Below, piece after piece: positions 17,679 through 26,306 of a stretch of DNA of 64,000 nt. The translations under genes and the position numbers were made by a program. This DNA is from an uncultured Opitutaceae bacterium. GTDB taxonomy: Bacteria > Verrucomicrobiota > Verrucomicrobiia > Opitutales > Opitutaceae. The stretch lies in assembly GCA_937902925.1 (NCBI GenBank), contig CALFNN010000013.1:83933-147932 (forward strand), given 5' to 3'. The notes beneath the pieces are model-generated. The model saw nothing but the letters and a program-made list of their open reading frames with translations. It made no database searches and was not told the DNA's origin. Positions within the stretch are counted from its first letter, which is position 1, and each line of letters opens with the position of its first letter.

Positions 17679-19799
17679 ATGAACTCATGGATCTCGGAAT
17701 TGTGCGGCGCCGTCTTCATGCCGCACGGGCAGTGCTACCTGTGGAATCCGACCCTGATCGGCCTGCACGCGGTGTCCGACACCCTCATCGCGTTCGCCTA
17801 CTACTCGATCCCTCTTTCGCTCCTCTATTTCGTCCGGAAGCGCCGCGATCTGCCGTTTCCCTCGATCTTTCTCCTGTTCGGCGGCTTCATCGTCGCCTGC
17901 GGCACCACGCACCTGCTCGAGGTGTGGACCATCTGGCACCCGCAATACTGGCTGAGCGGCGGCGTCAAGTTCGGCACGGCCGCGATTTCGCTCTTCACCG
18001 CCGTCGCGTTGGTGCGCGCGATGCCCGTCGCCCTCGAACTCCCCGGCCCCGACGCTCTCCGGCTCCTCAACAACCAGCTCGAGGACCGCGTGCGCACCCG
18101 CACCGCCGATCTCACCGCTGCCAACGCACAGCTCCGCCGCGAAGCCGAACAGCGCCTGGAGGCCGAGGCCGAGGTCCGCCGCCTCAACGCCACGCTCGAG
18201 CGGCGCGTCGCCGAGCTGCAGACGCTCTTCGACCTGCTGCCCGTCGGCGTCGGCATCGCCACCGATGCGACCTGCCGCACCATCCGCACCAACGACGCCT
18301 TCGCCACGATCCTCGGCCTGCCCCGCCACGCGAACGCCTCGCTTTCCGCACCGCCCGGCGAGGCACGGCAAAGTCACCGGATCTTCAAGGACGGCCGCGA
18401 GCTCCCGCCCGCCGAACTCCCGATGCAGCGCGCCGCCGCGAACAACACCTCGATCCGCCACTTCGAGGAGACCATCGTCCGCAACGACGGCACGCACGTC
18501 GACGTGCTCGTCAGCGCCGTGCCGATCCGCGATGACGCCGGCCAGCCCACCGGCTGCGTGGCGACGTTCCAGGATCTCACCACACACAACCACGCCGAGC
18601 AGCAGCGGCAGGAATTCGAACGCCGCCTCCAGGAAACCCAGAAACTCGAGAGCATCGGCGTCCTCGCCGGGGGCATCGCACACGATTTCAACAACCTCCT
18701 CACCGGCATCCTCGGCTACTCCAGCCTCGTGCGCACGAACCTCCCGCCCAGCGCCGTCGCGCCCCGCCGCATGCTCGGCCTCGTCGAGACCTCCGCCAAG
18801 CAGGCCGCGGAACTCTGCCGCCAGCTCCTCGCCTACGCCGGCAAGGGCATCTACGTGCTCCGGTCGCTCTCGCTCAACAGCGTCGTGACCAAGTCCACCG
18901 CCCTGCTCGAGGTCTCGCTCGGCCGGCACGCCGCGCTGCACCTGGAACTCGCCGACGATCTCCCGCTCTGCCGCGGCGATTCCGACCAGCTTCGCCAGGT
19001 GCTGGTCAACCTGGTCACCAACGCCTCCGAGGCCATCGCCGAGAAGGCCGGCACCGTGACCATCCGCACCACCCGCACCGCGCTCACCGCCGACGATCTG
19101 GAAGTCCTGGTGCCCGGCCACGCGCTCCGGCCCGTCGACCACGTCTGCCTCGACGTGGTCGACGACGGCTGCGGGATGCCGCCCGCCACCCTCGTGCGGA
19201 TCTTCGAGCCGTTCTTCACCACCAAGTTCATCGGCCGCGGCCTCGGGCTCCCCGTGGCGCTCGGCATCGTGCACGGCCTGCACGGCGGCATCCGCATCAC
19301 CAGCGCGCCGGGCACGGGCACCACGGTCCGCCTCCTGTTTCCGCTCGAGACCGCCAGCCAGTCGCCGGCGGGACACTCGGCCTCCGCCTTCCCGGTCGAC
19401 GCGCTCCGGGCGAAACGCGTGCTCGTCGTCGACGACGAACAAGCGGTGCGCCACTTCGCCGCCGACGCCCTGGTGCGCGCCGGCTACCGGGTCACGACCG
19501 CCAACGACGGCCTGGAAGCCCTCGCCGCCATCCGCGCGAAGCCCAACGGATTCGACGCCGTGCTCCTCGACGTCACGATGCCGCGCCTCGACGGCGAGAG
19601 CACCCTGCTCGCGCTGCGCACGATCGCGCCGGACCTGCCGGTCGTCCTCATGAGCGGGCACAAGGAGAGCCTGGTCACGGATCGTTTTGTCGGCCGGGGC
19701 CTCGCGGATTTTCTCCAAAAACCCTTCGTCGCGGAGGACCTCACCGCCCGCCTCGAGGCGGCGATCGCCCGCCGCGACGGCCCGCCGGCCACGCCTTGA
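17679..19799 (+). CDS. Hybrid sensor histidine kinase with ETR1-like ethylene/copper-binding domain
   Basis: 706 residues from the ATG at 17679; an earlier in-frame ATG would run through the upstream repeat. Residues 1-115 contain three membrane helices that match the N-terminus of plant ethylene receptors. With an offset of nine, D34, Y41, I44, P45, I71, C74 and H78 correspond to ETR1 D25, Y32, I35, P36, I62, C65 and H69; the last pair are the copper ligands. A coiled coil (about 125-190), a PAS-like domain (about 175-305), HisKA with phosphorylatable H335 (GGIAHDFNN), a HATPase domain and a receiver domain with D631 (LLDVTMP) follow. It should sense a small hydrophobic gas or ligand through Cu(I) and signal by internal phosphorelay. 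No dedicated output regulator is adjacent, so the target is unknown. Confidence 0.92.
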   Translation: MNSWISELCGAVFMPHGQCYLWNPTLIGLHAVSDTLIAFAYYSIPLSLLYFVRKRRDLPFPSIFLLFGGFIVACGTTHLLEVWTIWHPQYWLSGGVKFGTAAISLFTAVALVRAMPVALELPGPDALRLLNNQLEDRVRTRTADLTAANAQLRREAEQRLEAEAEVRRLNATLERRVAELQTLFDLLPVGVGIATDATCRTIRTNDAFATILGLPRHANASLSAPPGEARQSHRIFKDGRELPPAELPMQRAAANNTSIRHFEETIVRNDGTHVDVLVSAVPIRDDAGQPTGCVATFQDLTTHNHAEQQRQEFERRLQETQKLESIGVLAGGIAHDFNNLLTGILGYSSLVRTNLPPSAVAPRRMLGLVETSAKQAAELCRQLLAYAGKGIYVLRSLSLNSVVTKSTALLEVSLGRHAALHLELADDLPLCRGDSDQLRQVLVNLVTNASEAIAEKAGTVTIRTTRTALTADDLEVLVPGHALRPVDHVCLDVVDDGCGMPPATLVRIFEPFFTTKFIGRGLGLPVALGIVHGLHGGIRITSAPGTGTTVRLLFPLETASQSPAGHSASAFPVDALRAKRVLVVDDEQAVRHFAADALVRAGYRVTTANDGLEALAAIRAKPNGFDAVLLDVTMPRLDGESTLLALRTIAPDLPVVLMSGHKESLVTDRFVGRGLADFLQKPFVAEDLTARLEAAIARRDGPPATP

Positions 19800-19826
19800 G
19801 GCCGCTCCCGTGCGCGGCGCCGGCGG

Positions 19827-20567
19827 TTACAGCCCGAGCAGGCTGCCGTTGCGCTTGATCCAGTGTTCCGCCTCGCGCCAGCCCGGGCAGACCTCCTCGA
19901 CGCGCGCCCAGAATCTCGCCGAGTGGTTCATCTCCCGCAGGTGCATCAACTCGTGGTAGACGATGTAGTCGCGCACGAAATCCGGGGTCTGCACGAGCCG
20001 CCAGTTGAGCGAAATCGTGCCGTTCGCCGAGCACGAGCCCCAGCGCGAACGCTGGTTGCGGACCGTCACGTGGCGCACCTCCATGCCCGTCACCGCCGCG
20101 AGTTCCCACGTGCGCGCCGGCAGCTCGATCCGCGCGCGCCGGGCGAAATGCGCCTCCAGCGTCGGCCGCATGTCCCCGTCGAGCCGCGCCACGCGAAACA
20201 CATCCGCCGCCAGGCACACCTGCGGGCGCGCGCCCGCCGCCGCGACGCGGATTTCCGTGAGTTCGCCGCGCCACAGGACACGCGTCCCGACCGTCCAGAC
20301 CTCCGCGACGCGCGGCCGGCGCCGCTGCCGCTCCCGCGCGCGCTCCAGCCACTCGCGGTGCTGCTCGACAAACCGCCACGCCTCGCGCTCCGAACCGCGC
20401 GCCGGGATTGTCGCGACTGCCGTGCCGTCGCGGCGCAGTGTCAGCCGGTAGCGCCGCGCGCGGTGGCTGCGCTCGAGCACGATCCCGCCGCCGGCCGGCG
20501 GCGTCTTGTGCACGCCCGAGGCCGGCGAAAACAGCCCGAACAAATCCTGCTGTTGCTCCGCTCCCAT
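19827..20567 (-). CDS. YgjP-like (DUF45) metallopeptidase domain protein
   Basis: 246 residues. The family signature RSRWGSCSANGTISLNWRL is followed by the zinc-binding motif HELMHLREMNHSARFW, as in M48-related YgjP/WLM-like proteases. The N-terminal 100 residues form the usual beta-rich domain (RRYRLTLRRDG). It lacks a signal peptide and is presumably cytosolic. The physiological substrate of the family is not firmly known. It is convergent with the kinase and lies ten bases downstream of the phosphoesterase gene on the same strand. Confidence 0.88.
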   Translation of the reverse strand: MGAEQQQDLFGLFSPASGVHKTPPAGGGIVLERSHRARRYRLTLRRDGTAVATIPARGSEREAWRFVEQHREWLERARERQRRRPRVAEVWTVGTRVLWRGELTEIRVAAAGARPQVCLAADVFRVARLDGDMRPTLEAHFARRARIELPARTWELAAVTGMEVRHVTVRNQRSRWGSCSANGTISLNWRLVQTPDFVRDYIVYHELMHLREMNHSARFWARVEEVCPGWREAEHWIKRNGSLLGL

Positions 20568-20577
20568 GATGCGTCCG

Positions 20578-21015
20578 TCAGATTCGCACGCGGACCCAAC
20601 TCGTCAACCTTCCGCCCTCCACCGTCAGCCACGCAAAGCCCGGTGTCGTGCCGGCGCGCGGCCGCGTGATGCAACCCGGATTGAGCCAGCGCACGCCGCC
20701 GATCGTCTCGTCGCGCGGCACGTGCGTGTGGCCGTGCAGCACCACCGTGCACCGGGCCGGCACCCGGCCCGGGGGAATGTGGGTGAGATAAAACCTCACG
20801 CCCTCGCACTCCAGTTCCAGCTCCACCGGCCAGACCGGGTGCGAGTCGCAGTTGCCAAGCACGACGCGCAACGGTGGCCCGAGCTGCTCGAGTTCCACCA
20901 GCACCGCCGGATCGCACACGTCGCCCAGGTGCCAGATTTCATCCGCACCGCGCAACCTCTCCGGAAGCGACGGCGGCATCCGGTCATGGGTGTCGGAAAG
21001 GACGGCAATGCGCAT
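20578..21015 (-). CDS. YfcE/MJ0936-type metallophosphoesterase
   Basis: 145 residues with the five calcineurin-like motifs in order: SDTHD, GDVCD, GNCDS, LTHIP and HGHTH. Length and motif spacing fit the small YfcE/MJ0936 phosphodiesterase family, whose members hydrolyse model phosphodiesters with Mn or Ni; the natural substrate is not known. It is followed by the YgjP-like gene after ten bases and preceded by the M28 peptidase gene 19 bases upstream, so all three minus-strand genes may be one transcript. Confidence 0.9.
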   Translation of the reverse strand: MRIAVLSDTHDRMPPSLPERLRGADEIWHLGDVCDPAVLVELEQLGPPLRVVLGNCDSHPVWPVELELECEGVRFYLTHIPPGRVPARCTVVLHGHTHVPRDETIGGVRWLNPGCITRPRAGTTPGFAWLTVEGGRLTSWVRVRI

Positions 21016-21034
21016 CGGACCGGGACGCCCAGGC

Positions 21035-22429
21035 TTACATGCCCATCCGCGGCTTGGGATAAACCGCCGGGCTCGCGTGGCCGCCCGCGTCGATCGCTTC
21101 CACGCCGAAGATCAGGTTGTCCTTCGAGAATCCCTTCACCGTCTGCCGCGTCACGGTTTTCGGCACGTCGAGCGCGTGCTCCCACTGCGGCGCGGTCGTG
21201 TCGCGCCACACGATCCGGTAGCCGGCAAGGTCGGGCTCGGCGTTCGGCTCCCAGCGCAGCGTCGTGTCGTTCTCCAGCTTCACCGTCTCGATCTCCACGC
21301 CCCGCGGCGGGGCCGGCGCCAGCGCCAGCTCCGCCAGCGCCGCCGCATTCACGCGGGCGACATCGGCGGTGTAGGCAAAGTCGACGTAGTCGATCGTGTC
21401 GCCGTAGTGGATGCCGTTTTCCTCGCGGACATTCTCGTGCTCGCGCGCGAACACTTCATACGGCTCCGTGAACCGCACGGCCGGAAACCCGTCGTCGAGA
21501 AACGGCGAGTGATCGCCGCCGCGCAGGTAGCGGTCGCGCCGGTAGATGATCTTCACCGGCAGTTGCGGCACGTAGCGCTCGCCGACCGACTGGATCAGCC
21601 GCGCGAGCTGGCGGGTCGGAAAATCGCTCTCCCCGCCCGTGCGCAACTGCGCCAGCTCGTCGGCCGGCAGCTCCTTCAGCGGCGGCACGCCCTCGGCGAA
21701 CAGCCGCACGTGCGAACGGTCGCGCGTGCCGTCCTCGTGCTGGGTGTTGCCGATGATGTCGTCCGTGAACATCGCCGCCACGTTCACGCCCTTCGCCTTC
21801 GCCTCGTTCGCCCAATGGGTCGAGCCGTTGAGCCCCTGCTCCTCCGACGCCACCGTCAGGAAGACGATCGTCGCATCGAACGAGTAGTGCGACATCACGC
21901 GCGCGAGCTCCATCGCCGCCGCCGTGCCCGACGCATCGTCGTTGGCGCCGGGCGCAAGCGTGTCGGTGTCCATGATCGCCAGCGAGCGCGAGTCGTAGTG
22001 CCCGCTGACCACGTAAACCCGGTCCTTCGCGCCCGCCTGCGTGCCCGGCAGCGTGGCGACGACGTTCACGATGTCGGCGCCCTGGGGCAGCCGCGGCGGG
22101 ACCGGTGGTTGATGGAACGCATCGAACGCCACGACGAGCCGGCCGCCGGATTCGCGGCTGTAGCGCTCCAGCTCCGCCTTGATCCAGTTGCGCGCCGCGC
22201 CGATGCCGGTGTCGGGGCTCGTGGTCGTCGACAACGTGTGGCGCGTCTTGAACGAAACCAGTTTCCGGATGATCGCCTCGATGTTCGCCGGTGAGATTTC
22301 GGCGGTGATTTTCTCGATTTGCGGATCGCGTGGCGCGGCCAAATTCGCATCCTGGGCAAAGATTGCGGTGGCAAGGCCGGCTGACAGCAGGGCATGGCGG
22401 CAAAACAAGCGCATGAAAGACCGTGACAT
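21035..22429 (-). CDS. Secreted M28-family zinc peptidase with C-terminal fibronectin-like domain
   Basis: About 464 residues; the start at 22429 (or an ATG five codons later) gives a signal peptide cleaved near IFAQ. The M28 zinc ligands are visible: SGHYDSR, GANDDASGTAA, SEEQGLNGS, the aspartate in TDDIIGN and the late histidine in GGDHSPFLDDG. The last 90 residues (TLRWEPNAEPDLAGYRIVWRD) look like a fibronectin type III-like fold. It is probably an aminopeptidase acting outside the cytoplasm. It is divergent from rpmH across an 81-base region. Confidence 0.88.
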   Translation of the reverse strand: MSRSFMRLFCRHALLSAGLATAIFAQDANLAAPRDPQIEKITAEISPANIEAIIRKLVSFKTRHTLSTTTSPDTGIGAARNWIKAELERYSRESGGRLVVAFDAFHQPPVPPRLPQGADIVNVVATLPGTQAGAKDRVYVVSGHYDSRSLAIMDTDTLAPGANDDASGTAAAMELARVMSHYSFDATIVFLTVASEEQGLNGSTHWANEAKAKGVNVAAMFTDDIIGNTQHEDGTRDRSHVRLFAEGVPPLKELPADELAQLRTGGESDFPTRQLARLIQSVGERYVPQLPVKIIYRRDRYLRGGDHSPFLDDGFPAVRFTEPYEVFAREHENVREENGIHYGDTIDYVDFAYTADVARVNAAALAELALAPAPPRGVEIETVKLENDTTLRWEPNAEPDLAGYRIVWRDTTAPQWEHALDVPKTVTRQTVKGFSKDNLIFGVEAIDAGGHASPAVYPKPRMGM

Positions 22430-22457
22430 CGCTCCGTCCCGCGAGTCAAACCGGCCC

Positions 22458-22490
22458 TTGACACTCCCCGTGTCGTCGGGCACCTCTGAC
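22458..22490 (+). promoter_or_regulatory. Possible rpmH promoter
   Basis: A perfect TTGACA hexamer at 22458-22463 lies about 50 bases before rpmH in the divergent gap; the downstream hexamer is poorly matched (candidates around 22481-22490). A pyrimidine-rich, low-GC stretch precedes the rpmH start. Confidence 0.35.
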
Positions 22491-22510
22491 CCTCTTTTTC
22501 TTTAAACGTC

Positions 22511-22648
22511 ATGCAACCCACATTCCGCCCGCACCGCAAGAAGCGCGCCCGCAAGATTGGTTACCGTGCCCGCATGGCCACCAAGGGCGGCCGCAAAGTC
22601 ATCAAGTCCCGCCGCCTCAAGGGCCGCAAGCGCCTGACGGTCGTCTGA
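22511..22648 (+). CDS. rpmH: 50S ribosomal protein L34
   Basis: A 45-residue, very basic protein with the canonical L34 pattern: [19 protein letters not shown], then [16 protein letters not shown]. The length and end are normal for the family. It is a component of the large ribosomal subunit. It heads the conserved cluster rpmH-rnpA-yidD-yidC. Usually dnaA lies upstream of rpmH in bacteria, but here the upstream neighbour is a divergent peptidase gene and no dnaA is seen. Confidence 0.97.
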   Translation: MQPTFRPHRKKRARKIGYRARMATKGGRKVIKSRRLKGRKRLTVV

Positions 22649-22710
22649 TCCGCCGCCGCGGCCACCAGCGCACGCGAGTGGCTGCGACGTTTCGCCCCGC
22701 CACCGCCCCC

Positions 22711-23085
22711 ATGCGTTTCCGCCCTGCGCAGCACCTCCGCCGCCAGGGCGACATTCGCCCCGTCCGCGAGCAGGGTCGTCGCGTCGACTGCCGCGCCTTC
22801 ACGCTCTTCTGGCGCGTCCGCCCGGCCTTCCTCGCCCCCCTCGGCGGCGCCCGGGTCTGCGTGGTCGCCTCGACCGCTGCCGTCGGTGCCGCCGTCCAGC
22901 GCAACCGCGCCAAGCGCCGGCTTCGCGAGGTTTTCCGGCATCAACAAAATCTCGTCCCCGCCGGCTGCGACCTCATGCTCGTCGCCCGCGCCGCCGCCAC
23001 CTGCTGGCCGCTCGCCGACCTCGAGAAGAAATTCGCCGAGGCCTGTGGACTCATCGCCGCCGCCCCGTTGCCTGAAAAGAAATGA
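22711..23085 (+). CDS. rnpA: Ribonuclease P protein component
   Basis: 124 residues from the ATG at 22711, which begins the usual [11 protein letters not shown] start; an upstream GTG at 22678 would add 11 residues. The family's RNA-binding signature appears as [16 protein letters not shown]. With the RNA subunit it matures tRNA 5' ends. It follows rpmH by 62 bases and overlaps yidD by four bases (ATGA). Confidence 0.93.
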   Translation: MRFRPAQHLRRQGDIRPVREQGRRVDCRAFTLFWRVRPAFLAPLGGARVCVVASTAAVGAAVQRNRAKRRLREVFRHQQNLVPAGCDLMLVARAAATCWPLADLEKKFAEACGLIAAAPLPEKK

Positions 23086-23468
23086 CCGAAACCATCCCGC
23101 CCTCCGCCGTCGCCCCGGTCTCCGACCGCGATCAGGCTTCGCGCGCGCCCGCGCCGGCCGTGGCGGCGATTCGCCCGTCCATCATGGTTTCCGTTGTGCA
23201 TTGGCCGGCGCTCGCTCTCCTCGTTCTCATCCGCCTCTATCAACGCCTCCTTTCGCCCGCGCTGCCCGCCCTCCTCGGCCCGGGCTGCGGCTGCCGCTTC
23301 TCGCCGACCTGCTCGCACTATGCGATCGAGGTCATCGCCTCCCGCGGCGTGCTGGTCGGCTCGTGGCTTGCGCTGCGCCGGCTCCTGAAATGCACGCCGT
23401 TTCACCCGGGCGGTTTCGATCCCGTCCCATCCCGCCTCCCGCCGCGCTGCACCCGCGTCACTGCCTGA
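23082..23468 (+). CDS. yidD: Membrane protein insertion efficiency factor YidD
   Basis: 128 residues. The core [34 protein letters not shown] with three closely spaced cysteines and [15 protein letters not shown] identifies YidD. The N-terminal 35 residues are an unusual extension, so translation could begin at the later ATG near 23184, but the four-base overlap with rnpA supports the upstream start. YidD is thought to help YidC insert membrane proteins. Confidence 0.93.
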   Translation: MTETIPPSAVAPVSDRDQASRAPAPAVAAIRPSIMVSVVHWPALALLVLIRLYQRLLSPALPALLGPGCGCRFSPTCSHYAIEVIASRGVLVGSWLALRRLLKCTPFHPGGFDPVPSRLPPRCTRVTA

Positions 23469-23495
23469 GCCTCCGACCCGTCCCCGACCCTTTTC

Positions 23496-25316
23496 ATGGA
23501 TAAGAAGAACACTGTCATCGGCGTGCTGCTCATCGTGGCGGCCATTGTCGCAATGTATCTCTCGCCGAAGGTGGCCCCGCCCCCGCCGGCGCCGCCACCC
23601 GCCGTCGTCTCGCCCGCCGCCGCCGCAGCAGCGACTCCCGCCGGCACCGTGACGCCCGCTAGCGCGACCGCTCCCGCCGCCCGGCCCCCCGCCACGAATC
23701 CCAGCAACGCCGCGTTCGCCGCGGTCGCGAGCGATGCCTCGGGCTCCACGGTCACGACGCTGGCCAACGACTTCATCGCCGTCCGTCTCACCAATTTTGG
23801 CGGCGCGATCCGCGAGATCGCGTTCCAGAAGCGCGACAGCCGCGACCATCTGGTCTATCCCGACCACGTCGGTGGCTCCGAGCCCTATGTGTTCAACGCG
23901 CTGCATGCCGATCCGATGCTGGCGTTCGTCGACTTTCCCGGGCTCGACCGGAACGTCCGCTTCGACCTGGTTTCGCAGAGCGCCAACGATGTCGTTTACC
24001 GCGCCGTGCTCGACGGGCGGATCGAGGTCACGCGCCGCTACACGCTCGCGCCGAATCAATCGCCCACCACCGAGCCCTACCAACTCCGCCACGAAACCAC
24101 GTTCCGCAACCTCACCGACCAGGTCGTGCCGCTGGCGCGGGTGGCGTTGAGCATCGGCACCGCCGCGCCCACCAGCGAACTCGACCTCGGCGACCAGCTC
24201 ACCGCCGGGCTTTCGAACGGCAAGGACCAGGCCTTTGTCTCCCGCCGCAACCTGGAAGGCGGCAGCGGCATGTTCGGCCTCGGCGCCAGCGCGCAGAAAC
24301 CCTCGATCGTCACGCCCGGCCCTGCCGTCTGGGCCATCGTGGACAATCAGTTTTTCACCACGATCCTCACGCCGGACGAACCCGCCGCGGACCTCGTCGC
24401 CCGCCGGGTCAAACTCTTTCCCGAACTGCCCGACGACAACCACAGCGCCTACGGGCTCACCGGGGCGGTGGAGTTCGACCTCAAGCCGCTGCCCGCCCAC
24501 GGCGCGACGACGCTGGCCGCCAATTTCTATGTCGGCCCGAAGGAATACCGCCGCCTCGCCAATACCGCGGTGTTCAAGGACGACCAGGACAAGGTCATGC
24601 AGTATGGTTTCTGGAAATTTTTCAGCGCCCTCCTGATCACGCTCATGGGCTGGATGCACGCGCTCGTCCCCAACTGGGGTGTCGCACTCGTCCTCACCAC
24701 GCTCTCGCTCAAGCTCGTCTTCCTCCCGCTCACGATGAAGGCCTCCCGCTCCATGAAACGCATGGCGAAGCTCGCGCCGTTCATGAAGGAGATTAAGGAA
24801 AAATATAAGGACAACCCCGCGAAGCAGCAGACCGCGATGATGGAGCTCTACAAGGAGCACAAGGTGAACCCGCTCGGTGGCTGTCTCCCGATGCTCATCC
24901 CGTTTCCGTTTTTCATCGGCTTCTTCTCGATGTTGCGCAGCACCGCCGAGCTGCGCTACGCGCCGTTCCTGTGGGTCCACGATCTCGCCGCGCCCGACAC
25001 CGTCGGCCATCTCCTCGGCTTCTCGGTCAACATCCTGCCCATCCTGCTGACCGTGCTGTCGTTCTTCCAGATGCGGCTCACGCCCACGCCGAACGCCGAT
25101 CCCACGCAGGCCAAGATGATGCAGTTCATGCCGCTGTTCTTCCTGTTCATCTACTACCGGATGCCCGCCGCCCTCTCGCTTTACTCGACCGCCAACGCAC
25201 TCTTCACCATCGGCCAGCAGCTCGTCATCAACCGGCTGAAGGAATTCGACGATGTGCCCGCCACCGCCGGGCCCGGCGGCCGGCCGGTCAAGAACGTGAC
25301 GCCCCGAAAGAAGTAG
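23496..25316 (+). CDS. yidC: Membrane protein insertase YidC
   Basis: 606 residues, the normal size for a Gram-negative YidC. An N-terminal membrane anchor is followed by a Pro/Ala-rich linker, a large periplasmic beta-sandwich domain (about 80-360), then the conserved five-helix core: GVALVLTTLSLKLVFLPLT, the cytoplasmic loop KEIKEKYKDNPAKQQ, KVNPLGGCLPML and the late PLFFLFIYYRMPAALSLY. It inserts and folds inner-membrane proteins with or without SecYEG. It lies 27 bases after yidD and 61 bases before yebC. Confidence 0.96.
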   Translation: MDKKNTVIGVLLIVAAIVAMYLSPKVAPPPPAPPPAVVSPAAAAAATPAGTVTPASATAPAARPPATNPSNAAFAAVASDASGSTVTTLANDFIAVRLTNFGGAIREIAFQKRDSRDHLVYPDHVGGSEPYVFNALHADPMLAFVDFPGLDRNVRFDLVSQSANDVVYRAVLDGRIEVTRRYTLAPNQSPTTEPYQLRHETTFRNLTDQVVPLARVALSIGTAAPTSELDLGDQLTAGLSNGKDQAFVSRRNLEGGSGMFGLGASAQKPSIVTPGPAVWAIVDNQFFTTILTPDEPAADLVARRVKLFPELPDDNHSAYGLTGAVEFDLKPLPAHGATTLAANFYVGPKEYRRLANTAVFKDDQDKVMQYGFWKFFSALLITLMGWMHALVPNWGVALVLTTLSLKLVFLPLTMKASRSMKRMAKLAPFMKEIKEKYKDNPAKQQTAMMELYKEHKVNPLGGCLPMLIPFPFFIGFFSMLRSTAELRYAPFLWVHDLAAPDTVGHLLGFSVNILPILLTVLSFFQMRLTPTPNADPTQAKMMQFMPLFFLFIYYRMPAALSLYSTANALFTIGQQLVINRLKEFDDVPATAGPGGRPVKNVTPRKK

Positions 25317-25377
25317 CCCGCCCGTCGCGCCGGCGGCGCTCGATTCCCAACCGTCACCGCTCAACTTCGTCCTCCTC

Positions 25378-26130
25378 ATGGCCGGCCATAACAAGTGGTC
25401 CAAGGTCAAGCGGCTCAAGGCCGTGACCGACTCGCGCAGGGGCAAGGTCTTCTCCCGCCTCGCGCGCGACATCACCCTCGCCGCGAAATCCGGCGGCGGC
25501 AGCCCCGACGCCAACGCCCGCCTCCGCACCCTCGTCCTCAAGGCCCGCGAGGCCAACATGCCCGCCGACAACGTCGACCGCGCGATCAAGAAGGGCACCG
25601 GCGAACTGCCCGGCGTCGTCTACGAGGAGATCACCTACGAGGGCTACGGTCCCGGCGGCGTGGCGTTCGTCGTCAAGGTCACCACCGACAACAAGCAGCG
25701 CGCCGCGCAGGAGGTGCGCTCCATCTTCGCCCACAGCGGCGGCAATCTCGCCAGCACCGGCGCGGTCGCGTTCCAGTTCCTGCATGCCGGCCAGTTTCTC
25801 GTGGCCCGCGAAAAAATCGCCGAGGACGCCTTGATGGAAATCGCGCTCGAGGCTGGCGCCGACGACATTATCGCGAGCGAGCAGGGTTTCGAGGTCCGCT
25901 GCGCCATCGCCGCCTTCGACAAGGTCGCGCACGCGCTCGAGCAAAAGGGCGTCAAGCCCGACAGCGCCGAGATCGCCTACATCCCGGTGAACACCGTGCC
26001 CGTGACCGATGCCACCGCCGCCAGGAACATCGCGAAGCTGCACGACGCCCTCGACGAGTTCGACGACGTGCAGGAGGTCTTCTCCAACGAGGACATGGAC
26101 GACGCGCTTGGCGAGCCCACGCGTTCCTAA
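25378..26130 (+). CDS. YebC/PmpR family DNA-binding or translation regulatory protein
   Basis: 250 residues beginning MAGHNKWSKVK, the invariant start of the family, followed by the conserved GKVFSRLARDI, REANMPADNVDRAIKKG and YEGYGPGG blocks. Members have been described as transcription regulators and, more recently, as translation factors that help at difficult peptide motifs. It lies behind yidC on the same strand and is followed immediately by a palindromic repeat. Confidence 0.95.
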   Translation: MAGHNKWSKVKRLKAVTDSRRGKVFSRLARDITLAAKSGGGSPDANARLRTLVLKAREANMPADNVDRAIKKGTGELPGVVYEEITYEGYGPGGVAFVVKVTTDNKQRAAQEVRSIFAHSGGNLASTGAVAFQFLHAGQFLVAREKIAEDALMEIALEAGADDIIASEQGFEVRCAIAAFDKVAHALEQKGVKPDSAEIAYIPVNTVPVTDATAARNIAKLHDALDEFDDVQEVFSNEDMDDALGEPTRS

Positions 26131-26170
26131 GACGGGGCGGCTCCGAGCCGCCCTGGGTTCCAGCCCCTCG
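26131..26170. repeat. Palindromic repeat after yebC
   Basis: Right after the yebC stop is a perfect hairpin: GGGCGGCT (26135-26142), loop CCG, AGCCGCCC (26146-26153), followed by CTGGGTTCCAG. The arrangement of hairpin then CCTGGGTT resembles the 84-base element inside the RND pump gene (42460-42543), so they may be one repeat family. There is no T-run. The remaining gap to metX (to 26306) shows nothing recognisable, and I see no SAM-type riboswitch. Confidence 0.5.
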
Positions 26171-26306
26171 CCGCGCTCCGTGGCCCGCCTGTCCTCCGCA
26201 CGCCCGTTGCACCACCCCACGCAGATTTTGCGCCGCGGCGACCTCGCGTCATAACTCCCGCCCGCCCTTGCTTCCCCCCGCCCGGGTTGGTTTGTTATCC
26301 GCTCCG

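Noticed and set aside
26131..26306. Possible SAM-type riboswitch before metX
   Set aside because: Apart from one palindrome the gap shows no conserved riboswitch core or terminator.
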